A DNA stretch of 21,999 nucleotides from Chara braunii. Taxonomy: Eukaryota > Streptophyta > Charophyceae > Charales > Characeae. The translations under genes and the position numbers were made by a program. This document shows, piece after piece, positions 9,708-18,292 of the stretch. The first letter of the stretch is position 1. Each line of letters starts with the position of its first letter. Below the pieces are notes generated by a model. It saw only the letters and a list, made by a program, of their open reading frames with translations. It was not told the DNA's origin and searched no databases. The stretch covers positions 534,085 through 556,083 of the forward strand of contig BFEA01000220.1 in assembly GCA_003427395.1 (NCBI GenBank), in the 5' to 3' direction.

Positions 9708-10620
9708 CAAGGTAGGCTCAGGTAACTCCAAAACAGGGGCACGAATCAAGGCCTCCTTGAGATGTGTGAAAGCCTCCTGATATTTTGATGTCCACAGAAA
9801 GGAAGTGTCTTTCTTTGTGAGGTCAGTCAGGGGTGTTGCAATAGAAGAGAAGTTCTTGATGAACTTCCTGTAGTAAGATTTAAGACCCAAGAAAGACCGG
9901 ACATCACGAATGTTAACAGGCTTCGACCAGTCTTGAACAGCAGCAACTTTCGTTGCTTCAGGAGCCAACCCCTCTCTAGAAATGACGTGACCTAGATAGA
10001 TCACAGAGGGAATCCCAAAAGAGGATTTCTCCCTGTTGATCTTATACTGGTTATCACGTAAGGCCTGGAGGACCAGAGCCAGATGCTGCGCATGCTCCTT
10101 GGCAGATCGACTGAATACCAGGATATCATCCAAGTAGACAACTACAAATCTGTCCAATTAAGGCCTGAGTATGCGATGCATCTCTGTCTGGAAGGTGCCT
10201 GGGGCATTGCAAAGACCAAATGGCATGACCGGGTACTCATAAGTGTCATACCTGGTCTTGAAGGCTATCTTGTGGACATCGCCTTTAACCATCCCAATCT
10301 GATGGTAGCCAGATTTGAGATCGATCTTGTTGAAAATGGTACAACCCTGCACCATATCCAACAAATCATCAATGCGAGGAAGAGGCTCTATGGACTTCCT
10401 TGTGATTTTGTTGACCTCGATAGTCCACACGCATCATGAACTCACCATTCCCCATTAGAACAAAAAGGACTGGTGCTCCAAAATCAGATGTGTTGGGCCT
10501 GATCCAACCCTTGCTGGTCAGGGTCTCCAACCGTTTCCTGAGCTCGTCAAGTTCAGCAGGTGACATCCTGTAGACTCGGCCCTTGGGAGGAACCGAACCA
10601 GGCAGGATCTCAATCTTATG
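9708..10620 (-). pseudogene. Reverse transcriptase, broken
   Basis: RT starts in the register of gag (PPKGRVYRMSPAELDELRK, then MRVDYRG near 10434). A short frameshift near 10425 moves it to another register (NKITRKSIEPLPRIDDLL, KIDLKSGYHQIGM, MPFGLCNAPGTFQ). The catalytic YLDDILVFS box is intact at about 10121-10136, followed by LGHVIS and FLGLKSYYRKFI. A TAA at 10158-10160 breaks the frame just before the catalytic box, where the family normally has an aromatic residue. These are the standard Ty3/gypsy RT motifs in order, so the family assignment is firm and the loss of function is clear. Confidence 0.93.
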
Positions 10621-11082
10621 TTTGGTCTGCCTATGGACAAGTCCAGTAGGCTCCTCCATAAGGTATGAGAATCGGTCAACAACCTGCTGAATCTGAGAGG
10701 GACAGGGAGCAGTCTCCACATCAGTCTGTTTGACATAAGCCACAAACAGACTAGTGTGGTCAGTTTGGCACGAAAATCGCAGAAATCTACGAGCACTCAT
10801 GCAGTAACAACTACTGGCCGGATGATACTCGTCTGCAAGAAAGCAAGGGCGATAGATCCCATGCCGGTCAGGTAGCTCAACCCTAGGGATCCGCCAGTCG
10901 ATCTTAGGATTGGTGGCACCAAGACACTTCATAGAGAACACAAGGTCAAAGGGGACATTAGGAAACACATAGAAATTCAGGCGATGCCCGATTTCCAACT
11001 ACTTGTCAAAGGTCACAGGTAGGCCCTTGACAGCAGTAGTGATCCTGACTGTGGAAGAGTCGTCAATGCGGACCTCTATAGG
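10621..11082 (-). pseudogene. Protease-RT linker region of pol
   Basis: This stretch continues the protease/gag register and contains FPNVPFDLVFSMKCLG followed by IDWRIPRVELPD. That pattern is the usual segment after the Ty3/gypsy protease, in which a short beta-rich part ends with a D/N-W motif. It is preceded by stops at 11083-11085 (TAA) and 10999-11001 (TAG). From about 10780 to 10640 it reads into the region just before RT (QIQQVVDRFSYLMEEPTGL). No separate catalytic function is assigned. Confidence 0.7.
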
Positions 11083-11409
11083 TTATCGCAATTTCACTGA
11101 TCTTTGATCCAAGTGCAACTTGCTGACTACCTTGGGAGATATGAAGTTGCGAGTAGCTCCACAGTCTAAGAGCCCTTTGATATTGGCTCCCAGGATAAAG
11201 GGTCGAAGCAGGATAAGTTCTGACCTGTGTTTTTTTTTCTCCTGCAAGGACAGGAGAAGATCAGCCAAACATTGAGCATCCTCCTCCTCCCACGTCTCAT
11301 CCAACTCAGAGTCTTCAAAATTTGAAAGACCCAGAAGATGCAACTCCAAAGACAGAGGAACCAGCGAGAGAATGTGAAGATTCACCTTCATCAGAAAGTG
11401 AATCAGCAC
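11083..11409 (-). pseudogene. Aspartic protease of the retrotransposon
   Basis: An acidic linker (EDSELDETWEEED) is followed by a retropepsin-like core with LRPFILGANIKGLLDCGATRN. The catalytic loop (plus coordinates 11152-11166) reads Asp-Cys-Gly-Ala-Thr instead of the commoner Asp-Ser/Thr-Gly-Ala. The frame stops at 11083-11085 shortly after the core. The first ~25 codons of this open frame (LIHFLMKVNLHIL…) are probably out of register. The other register over 11330-11440 reads as a Ser/Glu-rich linker, and a one-base difference in a T run joins it to the acidic part. The intact enzyme would process the Gag-Pol polyprotein. Confidence 0.75.
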
Positions 11410-11445
11410 TGGTGGAAGAAGCTGTTGCTTCCACCTCTCTCTGCT

Positions 11446-12999
11446 CTAGTTTTTTGAACTAGAGCTGCCTGTGGACCCGCGGGGCATGTTGGGACAATCC
11501 TTCAGGAAGTGGTCCCCCTCGCACCTCAGGCAGACACCCTTATCATTTCTCTTCCTCCAAACCCCCTCCTGGATCCTGAGTGCATGCTAGGGGAAGGTCG
11601 AAGGATCAAGAAGGTCAGCTGGCCAATGGACGTCGCGTGGTAATGGTACTCTCTGTGCTCCAGGGGAAGAGGCACGTCCCTTACCTTTCCCCTTGCTGCT
11701 GGTTGGTGCTTTTTGGGCTGGGGCTTTACCCCTTGCCATGCCCATCAAACAATCAGCCAGGGCAAGAACAACAGAATCTGCAGCAAATGAGGAAGCAGTC
11801 CCAGATGGAGGGGTCCCACCCTGGGATGCCGTGTCTCTATCTGAACTGAATGCTGCAGCAGCAAATAAGGCACCCTTCCTCCTCCTTCGCCCCTTTGAGG
11901 AGGGTCCCTTCCTTCCTTCAGAAGGTGCTTCTTGGACATGGAGTTTGGACTCCAAGTCCAGGGCTGCTCTGCCAAAGGATTGCCAGTCCTTGTGGCCCTG
12001 AGAGAATAGAGCAAGCTGGTATTGCTCAGGCGCTGCCCTTAGGAAATGAATGAGCAGATCCTGCTCACTCATCTCCAACCTGGAGTCGATGTAAGACTCT
12101 CAAAGGTGGAGTACAGTTTGGACAAGGGGCCATCAAATTCCCTCTAGCCAGGCGCAAAATTTTGTCTGTTGCTTTCCTGGCCTGCTCCTTGTCTGCAAAC
12201 CGGTCTTGCAGTGCCTGCAAAAAACCAGCCACCCCCAGCCTCTGCGCCCAATCAGACATTTCCATGCCTTGCTTGCCAGAGGTACAAGTGCACCATTTTA
12301 GTGCAGTCCTCTCCAGGCAAGCAAGGATGACACTCACCTTCACATCCTCTTCACACTTGAATCCACTCAGGTAGGTTCGTTGTGCAGTTACCCAATCTGC
12401 AACATCCACCTTAGGATCCTCACCAGAGAACATAGGTGGAGGGGTCAGCTTGGGCTTCTGCATGTCAAAGGGAGATGAGGGATGTGAGGCGGATGTTGAC
12501 TTGGGTGTAGAGGGAAGAGATGTATGTCTGGATTGTGGGGCTGATGAGGGATTCACTTGGGAAGGTCCAGGAGATGGAGGAGCTATATGAGCAGGTGGGA
12601 TCTGCAGATGAATGAAAAGACGATCAACCTTGGAGGAGATGTCTTTTAACTCTTTAGTATGTTGTGCCATACTCTCCTCCAGGCTGGTGATCCTGGCATC
12701 CCAGTTAGTAAAACAGGACTGGTGAATTTCATCCTGCAAGAGGACGAATTCAGCTATGTCCTTATTATACTGACTGGAACTGCCACTTGTCCTGACCTTC
12801 TCCACATCGACTGTCAGTTCCCGCCTCCTCGTTTCTTTTCTGGCAGCTTCCTCTTTCCTTTTTAACTCTTCCTTTAGAGCATGAACTGCTTCAGCCTGTT
12901 TGCAAATTTTTCTTCTTCAGCAAGCAGTTCAGCCTCAAAGGGATCAAGAGGAATCTGAGGCTTTACCTCAGAAACTTCAGCCTTCCCTGAACCTGACAT
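11446..12999 (-). pseudogene. gag (capsid and zinc knuckle), frameshifted
   Basis: The ATG at 12997-12999 begins MSGSGKAEVSEVKPQIPLDP, chosen because it opens the register and follows a non-coding leader. A charged, probably coiled-coil N-terminus (ELKRKEEAARKETRRR) follows. The capsid-like region has MFSGEDPKVDVADWV, LERTALKW, LQALQDRFAD and, in later registers, LLIHFLRAAPEQYQLALF. One-base frameshifts are inferred near 12900, 12137 and 12080, and a TAG interrupts at 11587-11589. Beyond that stop, in the same register, lies a zinc knuckle (CLRCEGDHFLKDC, 11494-11532) with CX2CX3HX4C spacing, one residue shorter than the usual CX2CX4HX4C. Gag forms the particle and binds RNA in intact elements. 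Confidence 0.82.
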
Positions 13000-14380
13000 T
13001 TTAGTTGCCCCCACAATTTAGATAAATAAAAATAAACAATTAACAGAAGACTGACAGGAGGTAATAGGAATTGAGTTTTCTCTTCAGTAATCACTCAATT
13101 GTTATCACCTACTTAGAGAGAGAACGTTGGTTAGTCTGAGCAAGTGAGTGCCCAGTCTTTGCAGACCACTTGAGGGTCAGGGTCAGTTAAGAGTAAACTC
13201 AACAAAAACCAATTTCACGATTTTCCAATCCCTGCCCTGACACAGCAATTGCATACAATAATTGCAAATCCTGCGTCAATAAGTTGCAGGATGTAGTCCT
13301 GGGTTGATTAGTAGTGATTAGAAGTTAGACAAAGTGACTAATTAGGGATAGGCAGGTGTTTACTGATGACCAAGTTGCAACGATTTACAGGGTATCCTAT
13401 TTTTAGACCTACCCTACTGACTTCACCACTGTATGACCTTGTATGCCATACCCTGGGTATGGAGGATTACAACAAACACTGTAACTGACTCGTAACCTCA
13501 AATTACACTGTGCGATTTCAGACACTGACTGTATAGTGAATTGCGATTTACCAGGGACTGACATAATTGAATTCTGACGAACATAATTGAAGTTATGACC
13601 GACCCTAATCTAGTCGAGCTTCAGCTATGGCAACGCATAATTCAATTTTGCATTATCACTGACAACAGGACCCTGAACACACCAATTCACTACACAGTAT
13701 GAATCGCAATGCTGTACAACAGTCACAGATGAAATTTGAGTCAGAAAGGAGGGCAAACAGGGTTAGTAGAAGTCAAAGGTGAGAGGTAGGGAAAATCGGA
13801 TATGGTTGTCCCACAGTATGAATTTCGATTTTCAGCTGTCAACCCACCGACATACCATATTTCACTATTCTAAAAATAGACCCAAAATCACCACACAGGG
13901 TAGAGTAAGGAACACACTTACTTCAGGATAAACTCTGAAGAAGATGAATGAAACTTGAGCTATGGCTGACTGGTCAACCCTATCTCGCCAGTTTCATCTC
14001 TTGTTGATTCCCAGTGTTCCCACGTATCAAATCTCCTGAAACTTGGTGATCCAACAATTTACCCTGAGGCACTTCACCCCCAACTGACAGGTTCACTGAA
14101 TTTGAACTCCCAGGTGCAGATAACTGACAAACTCAGTGCAGCGCCACATCACCCTGTACTGCACTGCTTGGAAATTGGGGATCCTGACCCAATTCCAAAA
14201 TCGCAACCTCCGGGGATCACTCCTTTGCCAATGGCTAGTCTATAGATGAATCGCCAGGCTAAAAATAGCCTCTCAGAGCCTCCTAGGCCTCTGAGCATCA
14301 ATTGCCAACCACTCCTGCACAACCCTTGGCAGGAGAGTGTCACCCTCTGCCCAATTCTTCTCGCCACACACTCGCTACCA
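13000..14380 (-). other. Untranslated leader of the retrotransposon
   Basis: About 1.5 kb separates the PBS from the gag start, with no long open frame on either strand and no recognised domain. It is AT-richer than the coding part. The usual expectation is that such leaders carry packaging and translation signals, but I cannot identify any. Its PBS-proximal end holds the 16-bp tandem repeat listed separately. Confidence 0.6.
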
Positions 14381-14450
14381 CCACCCTTACTGACAACCAC
14401 CCTTACTGACAACCACCCTTACTGACAACCACCCTTATTGACGACCACCC
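14381..14450. repeat. 16-bp tandem repeat in the leader, 4.4 copies
   Basis: CCACCCTTACTGACAA is repeated at 14381, 14397 and 14413 without change. A fourth copy at 14429 has two substitutions and a partial fifth starts at 14445. It lies about 100 bases from the PBS. Three identical units suggest recent slippage. Confidence 0.93.
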
Positions 14451-14547
14451 TGAAGATGATGAAGCGCCATGAGACTCAACTCAAGTATCTCGCCAGATGA
14501 TGATGGTTGCTCCAACTCATCAATCGCTCCAGAGTCTGGATCCAATC

Positions 14548-14559
14548 GCTCCGATACCA
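14548..14559 (-). promoter_or_regulatory. Primer-binding site, initiator-Met tRNA type
   Basis: On the element's strand TGGTATCGGAGC lies two bases from the LTR end. The commonest plant PBS, complementary to initiator-Met tRNA, is TGGTATCAGAGC, so this differs by a single base. It sets the position of the 5' LTR boundary and supports a green-lineage host. Confidence 0.85.
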
Positions 14560-14836
14560 ACTGTCATGATTCTGGTTGTCTGTTGTCTGAAGACCAACCC
14601 TCACATAGACTCCCAGGTATCCCCATACATACACAGAAGGAAGGGGAGAGGATAGGAGTACCACACCGCATAGGGAGAGAGAAACACAGCGGAAGAGTTG
14701 ACCATGCGATATGACAGGGTACACTGAAAGTGCAATTCACTCCACTCAATCCTCACAACCACTCATGAAGGAAAGCCGAGTAGATCACATCCAAGAACAA
14801 TGAAGCAATGATAGTCCAAACCCAATATCAACACTG

Positions 14837-14842
14837 TTTATT
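14837..14842 (-). promoter_or_regulatory. Candidate polyadenylation signal AATAAA in 5' LTR
   Basis: The hexamer is identical to that in the other LTR, in the same context (TTTAATAAACA on the element strand). Confidence 0.45.
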
Positions 14843-14886
14843 AAACTCAGAGTCTCGAATTGTTAGAATAACCTCAAAACTATGAT

Positions 14887-14910
14887 GCGCTGCTTAGAAA
14901 TAAGCAGCGC
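14887..14910 (-). promoter_or_regulatory. Perfect 10-bp stem-loop near the poly(A) signal, 5' LTR copy
   Basis: GCGCTGCTTA-GAAA-TAAGCAGCGC is a perfect 10-bp inverted repeat with a 4-base loop, about 45 bases upstream (in the element's direction) of AATAAA. The left LTR keeps most of the stem with one compensated pair. Confidence 0.6.
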
Positions 14911-15154
14911 TTCAGTCCCCAACCCTGAGTAACCACATGTAACACCCCTGACTCCCTGAAACATCAAGCGCCACCCAATTACTGCCTCCTGAGGGCAGCG
15001 CTACCTTGAAACAGGCCTCTGAGGCCAAGCGCCACTCAGAGGATGAAGAAGAAGACCAGCGTCACAGTATCTGATGATGACGACGTGTCGGAAGGCTTCC
15101 CGGGTGGAAGTCTGCAGCAGCGCCACCACTTCTGACAAGATGACCTCTGAGGAA

Positions 15155-15180
15155 GGCGCTGTAGCTATGGCTGCAGCGCC
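15155..15180 (-). promoter_or_regulatory. Second LTR stem-loop
   Basis: GGCGCTGTAGC-TATG-GCTGCAGCGCC can form an 11-bp stem with one wobble or mismatch. The equivalent in the left LTR (7124-7143, GCTGCAGC-TATG-GCTGCAGC) keeps eight perfect pairs. Its role is unknown. It could equally be a chance feature of a GC-rich stretch. Confidence 0.35.
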
Positions 15181-15790
15181 ACAACCCTGGAACCCCACTC
15201 TGGAGGAGGGTCCAGCAGGGCACCAACTTCTCTCGCCTCCTGCAGACCTCGAATAGCCCAGACCTCTGACAGCCCCGCGTGGTGAGAGAGTACAGCGCAG
15301 GTCCCAGCTATGGCTGGCGCTCCGAAGGTCTGGCTATGTCTGTCTCCCACAACGCTGAGCTGTCACCACTTCCGGTTCACGCGTAGCGCAGCTGTGATGT
15401 ACTCGGTACCAACTGCCAAAAGCCCTGAACCGATGTGTCTAACCTATCTATAGACTACTCTAGCCTAGACTCGACCTAGACCAGACTAACTGACCGACCG
15501 GTACCGATTCTGTTTCGGCCTCTAGGGCCTCTCCCAACCCGGCTATAGGCTATAGGACCGTCTATCAGCTCAGGCCCTTAGGGCCTGTCTGTCCTAGGGT
15601 TTGCTCGGGTCTGCTATTCGCAGTTAGTGTAGCTGTAGGAAATTCAGTTAGTACGAGCCTGTATTTTCCGGAATTTACAGATATGTCCCTCACGAATTTT
15701 CCTTACAGGCAGGTCACTCGGTTAGCCCTCAGCCAAACAAAATTATGAATCTGTCCTACCTAGGTGACCAGAAAACAGCAAGTCATTGCA

Positions 15791-15794
15791 TAGT
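15791..15794. repeat. Target-site duplication TAGT, right copy
   Basis: It matches 6532-6535 and directly follows the CA end of the right LTR. Confidence 0.7.
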
Positions 15795-15969
15795 CATGTA
15801 CCAAGCAGAGAGCACAATGCACCAAGATACCATCCAAATAAGCGCAATACAATGAACAAGTGCTGAAAACCCAGTAGGACTGGGGCCCCCACCCCCGACC
15901 GGAACTGGGCCAGTCCACCGGGCCGGCTCCGCCCCGGTGGGCCATAGCGCATCGAACTAGGGGGTTCGG

Positions 15970-16034
15970 TTCAATTTTTTCTCGGGCCCTCCACGGCCTG
16001 TGTGGAGGTCGTTTGGTCCAAAAAAAAATTGAAC
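15970..16034. repeat. Inverted repeat with poly-T and poly-A arms
   Basis: TTCAATTTTTT at the left pairs with AAAAAATTGAA at the right, across a spacer containing CACGGCCTGTGTGGAGG. Its architecture resembles 329-367. Confidence 0.6.
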
Positions 16035-16251
16035 AGGGTCTGGTAGGCCCGCCCAAAGGGTTTGGACCGACAATCTGGAGAGATCGGCTGCCCAGATAGG
16101 CCACTGTGTCCCACTCCATAGTTGCCCCAGGGGACAGTACCACCTTTCCTAACAATCCCTCTAAACACCCCATGGGTTGTGACATCCCCACAGCAGCCGT
16201 ATCGAAGCTTACGGGTTTGTAGTCTGCCCTTGATGCCCTGCTACCCGCACG

Positions 16252-16269
16252 GCAGGGTCCGGACCCTGC
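16252..16269. repeat. Perfect 18-bp palindrome
   Basis: GCAGGGTCCGGACCCTGC is its own reverse complement with no spacer. It could be a binding site for a symmetric protein or a chance palindrome. Nothing nearby decides this. Confidence 0.9.
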
Positions 16270-16380
16270 AAGCCCAACCCACCTCGTGTGATTCAGGGTG
16301 GACCACACCTCCGTACTGTGACTCTGACCGCCTCCATGATCAGTCCTGCGCAAGTGAATACCAACAGGTGGTATGCCATG

Positions 16381-16466
16381 AGATACCCTCCCCCCAGAGG
16401 TGCTCCATGGGACAGTACTGTCCAGATACCCTCTCCCCAGATATGCTCCATGGGACGGTACTGCCC
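16381..16466. repeat. 43-bp tandem duplication
   Basis: The unit AGATACCCTCCCCCCAGAGG… at 16381 recurs at 16424 (AGATACCCTCTCCCCAGATA…), both running into TGCTCCATGGGAC and GTACTG. There are a handful of substitutions between copies. Confidence 0.85.
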
Positions 16467-16515
16467 CTTAACCAGCAGTCTAACTGTCCCATGTCCAATG
16501 ACATCTCAGCTCGTC

Positions 16516-16712
16516 TGTATTGTGTCAGACACCTGGGCAAGTATGTGGGGTGCCAACCTAACACCAGGTAAGCATGTGCAAGGGAGAGTGAGAGTTGAAA
16601 CTCGCAACCTCCCCCTTACAACGCTCCCCTAGTATCCACCCGGGTGTTCTCTAAAAGAAATAAAAAAAAAACAACGCCCGTGCTCCAACCAACTGAGCTA
16701 CCACGAATCCTG
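16516..16712 (-). mobile_element. tRNA-derived SINE-like element, copy A
   Basis: On the minus strand the head reads GGTAGCTCAGTTGG (A box, plus 16689-16702). A degenerate B-box region follows (GGTTGCGAGTTTCAACTC, about 16590-16607), then a non-tRNA body (GGTGTTAGGTTGGCACCC, ACTTGCCCAGGTGTCTGACA). The head and body align with copy B at 20097-20250, showing that the tRNA part and the body are one repeat unit. The tRNA-like head is interrupted by a 46-bp insertion at 16625-16670. The 3' boundary is uncertain and may lie further left. It is not a working tRNA, because the T-loop has an extra base and the acceptor arms do not pair. Confidence 0.7.
16618..16677 (+). mobile_element. Tiny poly(A)-tailed insertion with 7-bp target duplication
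   Basis: ACAACGC at 16618-16624 and 16671-16677 flanks 46 bases: about 29 of unique sequence (TCCCCTAGTATCCACCCGGG…) and then an A-rich tail (AAAAGAAATAAAAAAAAA). Removing the insert and one ACAACGC restores gap-free alignment of SINE copy A with copy B in this area. The signature (A-rich tail plus direct repeats) is that of LINE-type retroposition of a short or 5'-truncated RNA. The source RNA is unknown. Confidence 0.7.
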
Positions 16713-17854
16713 ACACAGTTACCATGCTTAGGGCCTTCAAGCACTCCAGGGGCGCCCTTAAGGAAATTAAAAATCCAGCCTGCAGTGTCCTAGAAGTCAA
16801 GGTCACTCTTACCCCCCTGTTGAGAATGTAGCTGTGGGCACCTCCCGATGGGCATGGAAAGGAGTGACAGCCAAGATTCTGTCTTGTCTCCTTCTATGCC
16901 CGAAACAAGGTTAAAAACAAGGGTGCTCTATTCTTCTTCGGGCATGATGGGAATTGAAAACAGTCGAGAAAACATTAGGGTGATTAGTCATGGTTGAGTG
17001 TAAAGGGCAGGCCTATAATTTCAGGTATGTTCTTGTGGCTCAAATGAGCCCCTTGGGCCATCATGAAAGTACTAAGAAGTGGAACAACTCTGAGTATGCT
17101 CATTCATCATATCAGCTAAGGGATGATCCTCTACATGGTTTTGGGTGGGGACGTGTGCCTTTCCGTCGGGAAAGTTGATGTGGGATGGATGCTACTCGCT
17201 TGGGCAGGTGAGTAGTCAGGGCTTGGTTGGGTGCATGGTGATACCGTGGCAGGCCTATGGTGGGGAGGGTTGCCTTGTAGGGAAACCAATGTCGAATCGA
17301 GAGGTGTGTCCTACTCTCAATGTCTGTGGACCCATTTCGGGGTGGTGGGTTATCAGAGGTAGGTTGGGGGTAGTTGTTAGACGACGGTCGAGGTCTCCAC
17401 CATTACCACTGGTTGATTCTCCCTAGCAAACAGACATAAGCAAGGCTCATCAGAAGCAGAAAGCAACCACACACATCCACATAGACTATGATACCACATT
17501 AGCTCACATAACAACCAGTATACTCAAGAACTAACAGTAGACATATGTGATCCGAGCTGTGCTAGGTTAGTGCTTAGAGGGGCTCATAGGTTAAGACCTT
17601 GGTTAGTTGACCATTAGACACTGCCTATGAGTGCCCTCACTACTCACGGGACTAGCTGAGAACTATGTGCCTAGCTCCCGAGGTTCCCGTATAACGAGGC
17701 TTGTACGCTAGTGCCTCAACTGGGGCTGAATGGGGGAGCTCATTCAGCGTTGGTGCCCGCGTCCGCTGTCTGGTCAGGTTGCTCCAGTAGAGAGTGATGT
17801 TCCTCGCATGAGGTAAGATAGAAATGGAGTGGGGGTGCGCCAGGAGATATATAT
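16713..17854. other. Stretch without recognisable gene, ending at an adapter junction
   Basis: Two small plus-strand open frames (16990-17178 and 17145-17426) show no motif I recognise. Nothing else is evident. Because an artificial junction follows at 17855, continuity with what comes after should not be assumed. Confidence 0.5.
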
Positions 17855-17892
17855 CTGTCTCTTATACACATCTAGATGTGTATAAGAGACAG
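17855..17892. other. Nextera mate-pair junction adapter (two head-to-head Tn5 mosaic ends)
   Basis: CTGTCTCTTATACACATCT is immediately followed by its reverse complement AGATGTGTATAAGAGACAG. Each is the exact 19-bp synthetic Tn5 mosaic end, a laboratory hybrid of the natural outside and inside ends. Together they form the circularisation junction of a Nextera mate-pair library. It is not genomic sequence and marks an assembly chimera. Confidence 0.97.
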
Positions 17893-18215
17893 GAATAGCA
17901 AAACAAATTGACTGGTGAAAGACGAAGTCTCAATGCCAACATAAGGTGTTAAGGACTGAATCACAAATCTTGAGATGTCAACTCTGAACAGCTATAGCTG
18001 CCTGCCTGCTCACCTGTTGACCTTTCACCTCCACCTGCTCACAGCTTGCAAGCTTCAAGGTACCAACTAGCGACCAGCCGGACTCAAGTGTGAGTAAAAT
18101 AACTTCATCCGTACCTCTGTCCCTATTTGCGCCACATATGCCTGACCGATAAAAACACTATGCACGACATCACCCACATGGCAGTGGGGTTTGGAGAGTA
18201 GAGAGAATGAGAGAG

Positions 18216-18278
<63 letters not shown>

Positions 18279-18292
18279 GGGGAGAGAGAGAG
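17893..18292. other. 400-bp segment bounded by inward-facing mosaic ends, probably a library insert
   Basis: The segment lies exactly between the mosaic end finishing at 17892 and the one starting at 18293, oriented as expected for a tagmented fragment. It holds unremarkable sequence and then a long GA microsatellite. It probably derives from the same genome, but its placement here is not reliable. Confidence 0.8.
18197..18292. repeat. GA microsatellite
   Basis: The sequence is almost pure (GA)n, with interruptions at the left edge (GAGAATGAGAGAGCAAG) and near 18274-18282 (GAGGAGGGGGAG). It abuts the mosaic-end sequence. Low-complexity tracts like this are typical points of misassembly. Confidence 0.95.

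Larger units (their letters stand above)
6536..15790 (-). mobile_element. Ty3/gypsy chromovirus-like LTR retrotransposon, full-length but defective
   Basis: The element is 9.26 kb in minus-strand orientation. In its own 5' to 3' order it has a 5' LTR, an initiator-Met-type PBS, a 1.5-kb leader, gag with a zinc knuckle, protease, reverse transcriptase, RNase H, integrase, a chromodomain-like C-terminus, a PPT and a 3' LTR. RT-RNase H before IN is the Ty3/gypsy order, and the chromodomain-like tail points to the chromovirus branch. Both LTRs begin TG and end CA in plus orientation and are flanked by TAGT. About ten in-frame stops and several one- or two-base frameshifts make it non-autonomous. 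gag and pol can be followed largely in one register (the gag start, zinc knuckle, protease and first RT part share it), suggesting a single ancestral gag-pol ORF. Confidence 0.95.
14562..15790 (-). repeat. 5' LTR (right copy)
   Basis: This 1229-bp LTR starts TGTCATGATTC and ends GTCATTGCA in plus orientation. It is flanked on the left by the PBS and on the right by TAGT. It carries the same AATAAA (minus strand, 14837-14842) and the same hairpins as the left copy. Intact LTRs of this family would hold the Pol II promoter. I could not single out a convincing TATA box, although TATA-like ATAGATA and CTATAGCC motifs occur on the element strand near 15440-15560. Confidence 0.93.
15795..16515. other. 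GC-rich stretch with palindromes and a short tandem repeat, no gene
   Basis: No protein family is recognisable. Visible structures are a hairpin CCACCGGG…CCCGGTGG (15915-15940), poly-T/poly-A arms at 15970-16034, a perfect 18-bp palindrome (16252-16269) and a 43-bp duplication (16381-16466). It may be the body of the SINE-like element that heads at 16712, or an older repeat next to it. I cannot tell which. Confidence 0.5.

Noticed and set aside
15760-16353. 197-codon minus-strand open frame
   Set aside because: It overlaps the end of the LTR and the palindromic GC-rich stretch, and shows no recognisable domain.
16516-16712. Functional intron-containing tRNA gene
   Set aside because: The acceptor stem does not pair, the T-loop has an extra base, the interruption has an A-tail and direct repeats, and the similarity to copy B continues far beyond the tRNA end.
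17855-17892. Natural Tn5-like transposon or biological palindrome
   Set aside because: The exact mosaic-end sequence is synthetic. No transposase or resistance gene is nearby, and the head-to-head arrangement is the library junction.
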